Source: Lewinellaceae bacterium
GTDB lineage: Bacteria; Bacteroidota; Bacteroidia; Chitinophagales; Saprospiraceae
NCBI GenBank assembly: GCA_947476195.1
Contig: CANJPT010000030.1
Location: 1 to 42,598 of the forward strand
DNA: 42,598 nucleotides
Reading direction: 5' to 3'
Below the pieces are notes generated by a model. The model was not told where the DNA came from. It searched no databases and was given only the letters and a program-made list of their open reading frames with translations. This document shows positions 1-10,426 of this stretch, one piece after another (the stretch's first letter is position 1; the number at the start of each line of letters is the position of its first letter). The translations under genes and the position numbers were made by a program.

Positions 1-2
1 AC

Positions 3-2138
3 CTCAGACACTTCTGGTCCGCCATACACAGTGAAACGATCGTTCTCCCCGTCGTCATTTGGGCTGAACACATTGGGGACGTACACATCGCGGACTTTTA
101 ACACAAACACCGTAAGGCTGTCGATATCGGTACAACCACCGGGTGCTTCGACGGTAAGTGTATAGGTGGTCGTTTCAAATGGGGTAGCAATCGGCTGCGG
201 ACAATTATAGCAAGAAAGGCCTGGTTTCAGCGACCACAGAAAAGAATCGAGCGGCGTATCATGCGCAAGTTGGATCTGGGCGCTCTCAGCAAGGTTGACC
301 GTCAAATCCTGCCCGAGTTCAATATTGGGGATAAGTGGCCCTGCAAGCGTCGCCGTATCCGTTGATTCACAGCAATTTGCATCTTTTACGATTAAAGAAT
401 AATGGCCTGGTAAAAGGTTTTTGAATTCGGTTTTTTCGTCAAAATCAGACCCTGAAAGGGAATATTGATAGGGAAGCGTACCACCCATGGTACTGACCAC
501 CCGTGCCTCACCCGTATTTATACCCTGACACCCGGGGTTTTGAAATTGAGCTTCCAACACAAGGGCGGGCGGCTCGGACAAGCCAATTGTCAGTACCATG
601 GAACAACCTTGAGCGTCCGTAGCAGTACAAATATAGATTCCAGCAGATAAATTTTGAAGGCTTGCAGTATTTGCTCCATTGCTCCAAGTATAATAGTAGG
701 GGGAAACACCGCCTTCGAGCGCAACCTTAATGGTGCCGTTTGTTGCCCCGTAACACGGAAGATCTAAGCCGTTAAAATTCGATTTTTCCGCAGAAAGAGA
801 GAGGGTTAAAGGCTCCGTGACGTCTTTTAAAAAGACCACATCATTACCAAAATTATCCTTGACAAGAATAGAATAGGTGCCAAATGGGAGGTTAGAGATC
901 GTCTGCATGGCATTCAACTGTGCAATTGCGCCAGCTCCGGAAGGCCCGGCTCCACCTATACCTTCCCAAATATAGGTAAACGGAGGCGTTCCATTCTCAA
1001 CAAAGAATTGAAGAGAGCCACTCGATTCGCCATTACATACCACCGGAATGCCTACAACCTGGCCCTGTATCTCACATTCAATGATTTGAAGCGACAGATT
1101 TACGATACTGTCGCATCCAGTTGGTGTAGACAGCGACTTTTGATACTGACCGCTTTGAAAATAGGGTTGCCCACCTATAAAAATACTGTCTCCATCACAA
1201 AGTATGATATTAATGCTTGAACTCACGGATTGGATAACCTCGAGCGACACGCGTACGAGACTATCACATCCTTCCGAACCGACATAGGAAAACTCGTAGT
1301 TACCAGCATTACAGAGCATAGTATCGACATATTCAAAACACTCATTCGCGCAAATCTTGGCAGAAATATTCGTGACTGGTATCGTATGAACAAAAATATT
1401 CCTGCAGGCAGGAGATGCCGTATCACAAGTGTTAGAGGCCGTTACACAGAGTTGGTTAAGACCCGGCGTAAGGAAATTGAGGACCACCGTTGTATCTGTT
1501 TCGGAGGCATAAGATTGCCCGTTCAGTGTCCAGTTAAAATGCGCTGCACCCGGTGGAAGACTCACGGTGTATTCGTTGGGCGTATTAACGCAAACTATTT
1601 CCGGACCGATAATGGTGCCTGAATTTTCAAGCGGCATTACCTGTGTGCTACCACTAACCACTTTGATGGTATAACTACATACATCATTGGCGTTGCCGTC
1701 CATGACAAAATAATAGTATTGACCAATGGTGAGTGGTACGGTGTTGCTAAAATTCTGGGTCGTATTGGGTGGGATGTCTGTATCGCAATTGGATACAAGT
1801 TGGAAACTCTGACAATCCAGGCTTTTATAGATTCCAACTTCAAGTCCCCCCCCGGATTGGCAGTTGAATACGCTGATCGAAAGCGTCAGATTAGTGCTTC
1901 CTGCAATAAACCCGATCCACTGCATGTGGTGCACCGTATTGGTGCAAAACCCAGGAGGAGCTTGCCCCTGCACACCATCATTGTTAATGCCCGTAAAGCC
2001 ATTAATATCGCAAATGATGCAAGCCTGGGCGCAAAACGGCTTCATATCAGCCATCGGGCCACAAGGCTGGGGTTGTTGTGCAACAAGTACATTGGAAATA
2101 AACAGGAAAAGGGCGACAAGCGCAGTGCAATTTTTCAT
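3..2138 (-). CDS. T9SS type B sorted secreted protein, 3' end cut by the window edge
   Basis: I translated this frame from an ATG at 2138 and found no stop for about 712 codons down to the window edge. It starts with a signal peptide (MKNCTALVALFLFISNVLVA, then QQ). A cysteine-rich N-terminal domain of about 150 residues follows, with motifs ACIICDINGF, PPGFC and WIGFIAGS. Next come Ig-like segments with GCDS motifs, and a SprB-like repeat near nt 560-770 (CYGATNGTIK to GCSMVLT). The last visible part (nt 1-90) reads YVPNVFSPNDDGENDRF, the start of the gliding-motility-associated type B CTD, so only about 70 residues are missing. The product should be exported by the type IX system and be surface-bound or released. 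Its N-terminal domain is shared with the giant protein at 21239-26644. The specific ligand or role is unknown. Confidence 0.88.
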   Translation of the reverse strand, partial: MKNCTALVALFLFISNVLVAQQPQPCGPMADMKPFCAQACIICDINGFTGINNDGVQGQAPPGFCTNTVHHMQWIGFIAGSTNLTLSISVFNCQSGGGLEVGIYKSLDCQSFQLVSNCDTDIPPNTTQNFSNTVPLTIGQYYYFVMDGNANDVCSYTIKVVSGSTQVMPLENSGTIIGPEIVCVNTPNEYTVSLPPGAAHFNWTLNGQSYASETDTTVVLNFLTPGLNQLCVTASNTCDTASPACRNIFVHTIPVTNISAKICANECFEYVDTMLCNAGNYEFSYVGSEGCDSLVRVSLEVIQSVSSSINIILCDGDSIFIGGQPYFQSGQYQKSLSTPTGCDSIVNLSLQIIECEIQGQVVGIPVVCNGESSGSLQFFVENGTPPFTYIWEGIGGAGPSGAGAIAQLNAMQTISNLPFGTYSILVKDNFGNDVVFLKDVTEPLTLSLSAEKSNFNGLDLPCYGATNGTIKVALEGGVSPYYYTWSNGANTASLQNLSAGIYICTATDAQGCSMVLTIGLSEPPALVLEAQFQNPGCQGINTGEARVVSTMGGTLPYQYSLSGSDFDEKTEFKNLLPGHYSLIVKDANCCESTDTATLAGPLIPNIELGQDLTVNLAESAQIQLAHDTPLDSFLWSLKPGLSCYNCPQPIATPFETTTYTLTVEAPGGCTDIDSLTVFVLKVRDVYVPNVFSPNDDGENDRFTVYGGPEVSE

Positions 2139-2163
2139 CGTATTTTAACTTGATATCCAGTAT

Positions 2164-2194
2164 CAAAGGTAATGTACGATGAAAAACTACAAAG
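2164..2194 (-). promoter_or_regulatory. Bacteroidota-type promoter for the T9SS type B gene
   Basis: On the minus strand CTTTG (2194-2190) is followed after 18 nt by TACCTTTG (2171-2164). This matches the -33 TTG / -7 TAnnTTTG consensus of the primary sigma factor in Bacteroidota. Transcription would start near 2157, about 20 nt before the ATG. Confidence 0.7.
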
Positions 2195-2211
2195 CGTTGC
2201 GTGTAAGTGCA

Positions 2212-3540
2212 TTACCCTTTATAAAAGGTCCATTTCCACATCTCTTTCATGGTTACCTTTTTCCCATACATAAGGATGCCTACCCGGTAGATTCGCCCGG
2301 CCAGCCAGACAAAAAATACCGCAGAGGCGATCACAACCGTAATTGACAGGGCCACTTGCCACCAGGGTGGGTTGAAAGCCAATCTAAACGGCATCACAAT
2401 CGGAGAAAATAGTGGAAAAATGGAAGCAAAAACCATTAAGCCACTATCCGGATTACGCCAACCCGCCATAGAAACGATGTAAAAAGCAAGAATAAGTGGG
2501 ATCGTAGCAGGCAAAGTCAGTGATTGCCCCTCTCCCATATCATCGCCCATGGCCGACCCAATGGCTGCAAACATGGAGGAATAAATAAAATACCCTCCAA
2601 GGAAATAGATAATAAAGGATCCGATCAGAAGCGGCCAATTCTGTTTGCTAAGTTCCGCCATGATGCGCATACCATTATCCTGCATAAAATCGGGATCCAT
2701 CGCGGCTTCTCCGCTTGCAGCAATGGAGGGTTGTAAGTGTGCAGCATCTATACCCATTACTAGTGGCACAATAAGCGCAACTGACCCACTTAGTACTACC
2801 CAGGCCACCACCTGCGTCAAACCAACCAACCCAGCCCCAATAATTTTACCCATCATCAGGTCAAAAGGCCGAACAGATGACATCATGACCTCTACAATAC
2901 GACTGGTTTTTTCTTCCATGACAGATTTCATGACCATTTGACCATACATCATGACCATAAAGAATAACAAAAACGTCATGACCATCCCTACTGCAAGCCC
3001 CACTCCTGCTGTATATTTACTTTGGTCATCTTCCTGGTTGCTGTTGATACCTTCCGGATCAATGGACACTTCAGAATCCAGCAATTTCAGCTGTGCTTCA
3101 CTTAAATGGAGAGAGTCCATTTTAAATGCTTTGATTTTTTCAGCGATCTTTTCCGTGATCTGGCTGCTTTTTTCGGGGGCGAGTTTTTCGTCTGAATAGT
3201 AGAAGATCGTATGGTCTTTCTGTTGGAAATTGCCCAATGGTGGAATTCTAAGCACCCCATCCAATTGCTTGGCTGTCACCTCGGCCTTGAGTTGTTCGAG
3301 GGTTTTCGTGCCGGCAGGAATGAACCGAACCCCCTTTCCATCTGAAAGCGGATTCACCATTGTAGCTTCGTCGATCACAGCAACTTTAATCTCATCACTG
3401 CCTTGATAACTGGACAGGCCAATGATCACGAGCATGTACACGAGCAATCCAACGGGTGCCAGAAGCGTGCCTATGATGAACGATTTTTTACGGACGCGGG
3501 TCAAGTATTCGCGTTGTATGATTAAGGAAAGTTTGGACAT
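2212..3540 (-). CDS. ABC-2 type exporter permease (NatB-like)
   Basis: This is a 442-residue integral membrane protein. It begins MSKLSLIIQREYLTRVRKKS, typical of the NatB/ABC2_membrane_3 permease family, with a first membrane helix at about 22-43. A large extracytoplasmic domain (about 44-180) follows, then about five or six helices from residue 182 to the C-terminus. The segment VMKSVMEEKTSRIVEVMMSS just after the second helix is a family hallmark. It lies directly downstream of the ATPase gene at 3631-4530 with a 90-bp gap, so the two probably form one exporter. The substrate is not evident; the family includes Na+ and drug or antibiotic exporters. The gap holds short AAGTTGAAAGT/CAAGTCTATAGTTG-like repeats without coding content. 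Confidence 0.88.
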   Translation of the reverse strand: MSKLSLIIQREYLTRVRKKSFIIGTLLAPVGLLVYMLVIIGLSSYQGSDEIKVAVIDEATMVNPLSDGKGVRFIPAGTKTLEQLKAEVTAKQLDGVLRIPPLGNFQQKDHTIFYYSDEKLAPEKSSQITEKIAEKIKAFKMDSLHLSEAQLKLLDSEVSIDPEGINSNQEDDQSKYTAGVGLAVGMVMTFLLFFMVMMYGQMVMKSVMEEKTSRIVEVMMSSVRPFDLMMGKIIGAGLVGLTQVVAWVVLSGSVALIVPLVMGIDAAHLQPSIAASGEAAMDPDFMQDNGMRIMAELSKQNWPLLIGSFIIYFLGGYFIYSSMFAAIGSAMGDDMGEGQSLTLPATIPLILAFYIVSMAGWRNPDSGLMVFASIFPLFSPIVMPFRLAFNPPWWQVALSITVVIASAVFFVWLAGRIYRVGILMYGKKVTMKEMWKWTFYKG

Positions 3541-3630
3541 ATCTTAGTTGGAAGTTTTCAAGTTGAAAGTAGCAAGTCTATAGTTGCAAGTCAATAGATG
3601 TGCGTTGAAAAAGCCAGAAAAGGGAAATTG

Positions 3631-4530
3631 CTATTCCCCGGTTTCAGCGACCCGCTGAATGAAAATCTCGTTAAACGTGGGTAATATCTCCTCAAAACGT
3701 GTGATTCTTGCGCCTTTTTGTATATATAGTTTGATTAGGTCGTTGCTCTGCCCTTCATCATCAAGTTTGAAAGTAAGGGCGTTTTTTTCAGTTTTTACCA
3801 CCGAAAAGTGCTCCGGAAGGCCCGCTGGTACTTCGCCCTGAGTTTCCACCCGGAAGAGGTTTTGCTTGTACTGATTTTTGATTGCTTGCACTTCACCGTA
3901 CAGTACATTTTTTCCCTTGTTGATCAACACGATATGGTCACACATTTCTTCCACCTGTTCCATACGGTGGGTGCTGAAAATAATGCTGGTGCCCGTCGCA
4001 TTGAGTTCGCCAATCACTTCTTTGATCAGGTTGGTATTGATCGGATCGAGGCCGGTGAACGGCTCGTCAAGAATGAGCAGCTTGGGCTTATGAAGTACCG
4101 TGGCGATGAACTGAATTTTCTGCTGCATCCCCTTTGAGAGGTCTTCTACCTTTTTATTCCACCAGTCCTTGATATCAAACTTAGTGAACCAATGATCGAT
4201 CTCATGCAGTGCCTGTGCTTTGCTCAGGCCTTTAAGCTGACCGAGGTAAAGCAATTGCTCCCCAACCTTCATCTTCTTGTAAAGACCGCGTTCTTCTGGC
4301 ATGTAGCCAATTTGTTCCGGTGAACGGGAATGAAGCTTTTGACCATCTAAAAATATGGCGCCCGAATCCGGCGCAGTGATGGTGGTAATCATCCGAATCA
4401 GGGAGGTTTTGCCTGCGCCATTGGGGCCAAGCATTCCGAAAACGCTCCCTTTTGTTACGTCAATACTGACGTGGTTAACAGCCAAATAGTCGCCGTAGGA
4501 TTTAACGACATCTTGCACGGATAGAATCAT
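3631..4530 (-). CDS. ABC transporter ATP-binding protein (NatA-like)
   Basis: This 299-residue nucleotide-binding subunit has Walker A GPNGAGKT (35-42), a Q-loop near Gln73, the signature LSKGMQQK (about 131-138, the degenerate form usual in NatA-type proteins), Walker B LLILDEP (151-157) and an H-loop His at 188. A C-terminal DUF4162-like extension of about 90 residues follows. It is the first gene of a two-gene unit with the permease at 2212-3540, and powers export through it. The ATG at 4530 immediately precedes the conserved N-terminal strand. Confidence 0.9.
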   Translation of the reverse strand: MILSVQDVVKSYGDYLAVNHVSIDVTKGSVFGMLGPNGAGKTSLIRMITTITAPDSGAIFLDGQKLHSRSPEQIGYMPEERGLYKKMKVGEQLLYLGQLKGLSKAQALHEIDHWFTKFDIKDWWNKKVEDLSKGMQQKIQFIATVLHKPKLLILDEPFTGLDPINTNLIKEVIGELNATGTSIIFSTHRMEQVEEMCDHIVLINKGKNVLYGEVQAIKNQYKQNLFRVETQGEVPAGLPEHFSVVKTEKNALTFKLDDEGQSNDLIKLYIQKGARITRFEEILPTFNEIFIQRVAETGE

Positions 4531-4861
4531 GAAATGGTTATTTGATTATCGGTGGATTTAGTAATCTGTAATCGTGGCCGAAAGTCGCAAGGTTGCAGGA
4601 ATTTCTAATTCTTTTTTCGTCAAACGAAGGGTTTAGAAAGTTTTGATAGGGGGAATTGGGGGATGAAGGGAATATTGGGACAGAATCTTACCAGGCTTAC
4701 GGTGTATGCGTGAAGGCTAAATATTGAAAACCGAAGGTCGAACACCGAAGGTCGTCGAATGTAGGCGCTGTTCTTTAGGTTTATGGTAATTAAACGCCAA
4801 TTTCGGATGGGACTTTTAGCCCAGAGCCCATTTCGACATTTTGTGTTCGATATTCGATCTT
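4531..4861. other. Intergenic region with short repeats, no gene seen
   Basis: No convincing coding frame or tRNA is visible. There is a direct repeat ACCGAAGGTCG at about 4731 and 4745, and TTCGATATTCGATC near 4848-4860, the low-complexity GATATTCGA-type spacer often found in these genomes. Confidence 0.5.
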
Positions 4862-4901
4862 AAAAAAAGCCGCCGCTAGGTCGTTATAACTTAGCAGCGG
4901 C
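4862..4901 (-). terminator. Rho-independent terminator downstream of gyrB
   Basis: On the minus strand GCCGCTGCTAAGT pairs across a TATAACG loop with ACCTAGCGGCGGC (one wobble and one mismatch), followed by TTTTTTT (4868-4862). It lies downstream of gyrB and of the small ORF at 4926-5030. Confidence 0.65.
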
Positions 4902-4925
4902 ATATTCTTTTTATCCTAATAGAAC

Positions 4926-5090
4926 TCAAGCGGCCTCTGCCAATTCCCGCATCGCAGGTACAGCATCCGCCCGAAGTGGCATCAATTGGGTTTCCAAAAG
5001 ACCAAAAACATCTAAGCTCTCGCCTTTCACACTAAATACCTCCAAAATATAGGCCCTTTCAGATGATGCGCAACCAACTACTCGGCGTTA
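4926..5090 (-). pseudogene. Small ORF or relic of a longer gene downstream of gyrB
   Basis: An open minus-strand frame runs from a TAA at 5090-5088 to a TGA at 4926-4928 and would encode about 53 residues. It is rich in Leu, Glu and Ala and looks protein-like (ILEVFSVKGESLDVFGLLET, later MPLRADAVPAMRELAEAA). A GTG at 5030 preceded by GGAGG at good spacing would give a 34-residue peptide, but GGAGG also encodes part of the open frame. It could be a real small protein or the C-terminal remnant of a lost gene. I do not recognise the family. Confidence 0.3.
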
Positions 5091-5120
5091 TCTGGAATGG
5101 AACCATTTGACCCGATATTT

Positions 5121-7205
<2,085 letters not shown>

Positions 7206-7252
7206 TTAAATTCTGGAACAGAACGATGTTCTGCAATCCCCTAAAATGTTTG

Positions 7253-7260
7253 CAAAGGTA
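7253..7260 (-). promoter_or_regulatory. -7 element of the gyrB promoter
   Basis: The minus strand reads TACCTTTG, a perfect TAnnTTTG, about 147 nt upstream of the gyrB ATG. A TTTGG lies about 24 nt further upstream, slightly far for a -33 box. The leader would be about 140 nt with no gene in it. Confidence 0.5.
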
Positions 7261-7393
7261 CGATATGATACTCGCTAAAAGAAACCAAAAGACGAGTTTT
7301 TTTGGGCTACTTTAAAGTCTATTTTCAAGCTAAAAAATTGAAAATCAAACGATTAAATACTTTTAAGCACTCCTGTGTGTTCCTTGGGGCCAA

Positions 7394-7606
7394 GTGCCAA
7401 AAAGTGTTATAAATTTTAGTTGCCTCCTCCATACGCTTTTACCTCGATCATTTATTCACGATCAAAATCCTTCGTACCTAAAAAAGACCTCACTTTGCTT
7501 CAAATCTGCCTGTTTTTGTCTTTTTTTAGCGACCCAATCGGCAGCGCTTGACCCTGATTTTGGGCCGAATGGAAAGCTTTTAACGATGGGCTATGGGATC
7601 AAATGA
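7394..7606 (+). pseudogene. 5' remnant of a delta-60 repeat (beta-propeller) secreted protein
   Basis: The frame ends in FCLFLATQSAALDPDFGPNGK and stops after about 8 more residues. A hydrophobic, signal-peptide-like stretch followed by LDPxFGxxGK is the typical opening of delta-60 repeat proteins, which are long secreted or T9SS-sorted repeat proteins. Here it ends at once and nothing similar follows, so this is probably a truncated relic. The frame begins with a GTG and no RBS is obvious. The motif match is seen directly; that it is a relic is inference. Confidence 0.4.
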
Positions 7607-7756
7607 ACGGCCGTGCGAGGTTGGATTTTTGACAGGATTTAGACGACCCACAGCGTCTCTACCTTATATGCACTTCGTTCCGACAGAATGGATTGTCAAA
7701 ATAATTTGAACGAGGTGCGCTTAGTAGTGCCAAATCGAATTACGACAATACAAAGA

Positions 7757-7802
7757 TTAGCGCTTGTTCGAAACCGAGACAAAAGGTGCGAACAAGCCCT
7801 AA
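7757..7802. repeat. Short inverted-repeat element with TTAGcGCTTGTTCG ends
   Basis: TTAGCGCTTGTTCG at the left and CGAACAAGCCCTAA at the right are inverted copies (one mismatch) separated by 18 nt. The ends resemble those of the elements at 26668-26840 and 15091-15237, so this may be a minimal or internally deleted member of the same family. Confidence 0.5.
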
Positions 7803-7840
7803 AAATCAACCTTTGGGGATAGTTTAGTTAATGGCGCAAT

Positions 7841-8476
7841 TTAAAAGCCCGGCAAAAAATTCATCCGCACCAACCGTTCCCTAATTTCTGTCCCAGGCTC
7901 ATGCCAAATACCCTGGATGCCCAATTGGCTGGCCGCCTCCACGTTATCTGGCAGATCATCAAAGAACACCGTCTGCTCCGGCAGTAATTCTGCATCTGCC
8001 AACACATACTCAAACGACTCCCGCGTAGGCTTTCGCAAACGGATAAGATGGGAGAAATACACGCCGTCAAAATGCTGCGATTCGTAGTCTGAAAAACCGT
8101 GCTCATGCAGCATATATGCTGCTATCCACTGCTCATGGAGTTCATTGATATTACTGAGCAGGAATACTTTGAACTGTTGACGCAGCCGCAAAAGCATTTC
8201 AAACCGATGCCTGGGCATCCCGATAAAAATAGCATTCCACGCGCCCACGACCTGTTCAGGGGAAAGTGGCGAATCCGCAGCAAAGCACAGTTTTTCCACA
8301 AACTCTTCCGTAGTGAGTCCACCCGTCTCGTAAAGTTCGAAGACCCGTTCGCGCAGGAGTTTTTCCCGAGCAGCTGCAAAGTTTTCGCCCAAAAGTTTTT
8401 TCATTTCCCGTTCAAAAGCGTCCAGATCTAAATCAAAAAGGACGTTTCCGAAATCAAAGATGATATTTTGAATCAT
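7841..8476 (-). CDS. HAD-superfamily hydrolase, YihX-like phosphatase
   Basis: This 211-residue protein has the HAD motifs in order. Motif I is IIFDFGNVLFDLD at the N-terminus, where the nucleophile Asp8 is followed by a Gly-Asn as in the YihX/epoxide-hydrolase-like subgroup. An alpha-helical cap follows, then motif II FLLSNINE, motif III with the Lys of RLRKPTRESFEY, and motif IV TVFFDDLPDNVEAA. E. coli YihX dephosphorylates alpha-glucose-1-phosphate; the substrate here cannot be read from sequence. It stands alone, divergent from the membrane glycosyltransferase gene at 8635. Confidence 0.88.
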   Translation of the reverse strand: MIQNIIFDFGNVLFDLDLDAFEREMKKLLGENFAAAREKLLRERVFELYETGGLTTEEFVEKLCFAADSPLSPEQVVGAWNAIFIGMPRHRFEMLLRLRQQFKVFLLSNINELHEQWIAAYMLHEHGFSDYESQHFDGVYFSHLIRLRKPTRESFEYVLADAELLPEQTVFFDDLPDNVEAASQLGIQGIWHEPGTEIRERLVRMNFLPGF

Positions 8477-8558
8477 GGGTCAATGTGATATTTTGATAAG
8501 GTGGTCAATTCGATAGGATGGTCTATGAATCAATGTGCAAATATGGTTCATTCTGTAA

Positions 8559-8594
8559 TAGTTCATCGTTTATAGTTCATAGTTCATCGTTCAT
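8559..8594. repeat. Short tandem repeat of ATAGTTCATCGTTT-like units
   Basis: ATAGTTCATCGTTTATAGTT and a following near-copy form two and a half imperfect units in the gap between the HAD gene and the TMTC-like gene. It is non-coding and of unknown function. Confidence 0.5.
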
Positions 8595-8634
8595 TTACGA
8601 CCTTCGCCCCCGCATTATCAAAGCTATATCTGCC

Positions 8635-10305
8635 ATGGCAAAAAAATTGACTCAGCAATCCAAAAAATACACTCAGCAATACTCTGCTGGAATTTCTGAT
8701 TCCAGCGAAAAATGGCTCCCCTGGGCGCTGGCTGCGCTGGCTTTTATCCTGTTCACAACTGGATTTGGCAATCAGATGATTGGTATGGACGATCATTCAG
8801 CCACCGTGGACAATCCTGCGGTAAAAGATTTTATGCTCTTTGGGGGCTTCAATCTCGGCATGTATGCCCCGCTTACCTGGATCGGCTATGAAATTGCCTA
8901 TGTGTTTGGAAAAGAAAGTCCAAATTTGTACCATTTTCTCTCTGCACTCGTACACGCTATCAATGTACTGTTGGTTTTCCGACTCTTCCGTCGGCTTGAC
9001 CTGAATTTTACCGTATCCGCATTAGTAGCCTTATTTTTTGCCATTCATCCCCTACAAGTAGAAGCTGTAGCCTGGATCGCAGGGTTTAGCACCCCACTTT
9101 TTTCGATGTTCAGTCTGTTGGCCATGAATTATTACCTCCGGCATACACAAGAAGAAGGGGACAGTTTTGGAAAAAACTACTGGCTTGCACTCACGATGTT
9201 TCTGCTCGCATGCCTTGCCAAATCGGCTGCGGTTACTTTACCACTTACCCTGTTGGTATTCGACTTATGGAAAAAACGCGGTCTGAGCACTCGGATTTTG
9301 CTTGAAAAGGTTCCTTTTTTCGCTATTTCGCTCGCTTTTGGTATCCTCACACTCTATTCGCGCCAACACGCGGGTCAACTCAACCAGCCTGCAGATTTCA
9401 CGCTGCTTGATCGTGGCCTCATGGCTTGCCATACTGTACTATTCTATTGGAAAAAACTTCTGATTCCTACAGGATTAAGCATTTGGTATCCTTTTGAAAA
9501 GATAAATGGAACCTGGAGTTGGGACTATTATGCATCGCCGCTGATATTGATGGGCATTATGTTTGCTGCCTGGCGTAGCCGTCGAGCAATGCCCTTACTT
9601 TGGATCGGCATCCTGTTTTACCTCTCCAACATTGTACTTGCTTTGCCATGGTCCACTTTTGGCACTTTTGAGCTGCGCTCTGATCGCTATAACTACCTCT
9701 CCGGACTTGGCATTTTTGTCATAATTGCTTCATTACCCGATTATTTGAAAGAAAAACGCCCTTCCTGGGTAAGTGGCGCCTGGGCCGTGATTCTGGGAAT
9801 GGCCTTTATTTGGCTCGTCGCTTCAGCCCTCCGGATCCGGGACTGGAAAGACACTACCACTTTGATCGATAAAGCCATTTCTGCCACAGGCGATAATTTC
9901 GGAAAAGCCTATTTGTGGCGCGGAATGGCCTATGGAAAAGCCAGTGACGCGCAAAAAGCGCTCAAAGATTTCAGCCTCGCCATCCAGAAAAACGCTGAAT
10001 TGCACGAAGCATACAAATTCAGGGGTAATATTTTTGGCATGATGAAAAACTACGACCAATCGATCACCGATCTAACCAAATTTCTGGAACACTACCCTAC
10101 TGAAGTGCCTGAATTGTACAATAGAGGCCTTTCTTATGCCAATTTAGAGCGAAACCCTGAGGCTATTGCTGACTTTACCCGTGCCATCGAATTGGATACT
10201 ACTTTCGCTCGGGTATATCGCGCCCGAGGCAATTGTTATCTAAAAATAGGGGAAAAAGCCAAAGGGAGTGCGGACCTTGCGAAGTATGACCGGATGCAGA
10301 AATAG
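8635..10305 (+). CDS. TMTC-like multi-pass membrane protein (GT-C glycosyltransferase fold) with C-terminal TPRs
   Basis: The 556-residue protein is read from the ATG at 8635; an upstream in-frame ATG at 8518 would add a stretch made of the short repeats and is unlikely. About ten membrane helices span residues 27-400, including FAIHPLQVEAVAWIAG, the loop motif of the TMTC/DUF1736-like GT-C family. Residues from about 430 to the end contain three or four TPRs (AYLWRGMAYGKASDAQKALK, ELYNRGLSYANLERNPEAIA and others). Eukaryotic TMTC proteins are O-mannosyltransferases; bacterial homologues are mostly uncharacterised, and a role in glycosylating exported proteins is inference. No partner gene is adjacent. 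Confidence 0.8.
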   Translation: MAKKLTQQSKKYTQQYSAGISDSSEKWLPWALAALAFILFTTGFGNQMIGMDDHSATVDNPAVKDFMLFGGFNLGMYAPLTWIGYEIAYVFGKESPNLYHFLSALVHAINVLLVFRLFRRLDLNFTVSALVALFFAIHPLQVEAVAWIAGFSTPLFSMFSLLAMNYYLRHTQEEGDSFGKNYWLALTMFLLACLAKSAAVTLPLTLLVFDLWKKRGLSTRILLEKVPFFAISLAFGILTLYSRQHAGQLNQPADFTLLDRGLMACHTVLFYWKKLLIPTGLSIWYPFEKINGTWSWDYYASPLILMGIMFAAWRSRRAMPLLWIGILFYLSNIVLALPWSTFGTFELRSDRYNYLSGLGIFVIIASLPDYLKEKRPSWVSGAWAVILGMAFIWLVASALRIRDWKDTTTLIDKAISATGDNFGKAYLWRGMAYGKASDAQKALKDFSLAIQKNAELHEAYKFRGNIFGMMKNYDQSITDLTKFLEHYPTEVPELYNRGLSYANLERNPEAIADFTRAIELDTTFARVYRARGNCYLKIGEKAKGSADLAKYDRMQK

Positions 10306-10315
10306 ACGTTGGGCG

Positions 10316-10411
10316 TTGGATATTAGGCCATGGACCTGCCGGACCCTAGAATCTTGGATTATTTAAAAGTCTAAAGTTTTAGTGTCCACAATTCCATTGT
10401 CTAATATCCAA
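10316..10411. repeat. Inverted repeat between convergent genes
   Basis: TTGGATATTAG (10316-10326) and CTAATATCCAA (10401-10411) are perfect inverted copies. They sit between the stops of the converging TMTC-like gene and nadB. A similar GGATATTGGATATT motif occurs at 37482-37641. Confidence 0.5.
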
Positions 10412-10426
10412 GGTCTAAAAGTCCCC

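Noticed and set aside
1230-1622. A 130-codon plus-strand frame
   Set aside because: It is antisense to a continuous, signal-peptide-bearing T9SS type B frame with clear motifs, and its own translation has no family character.
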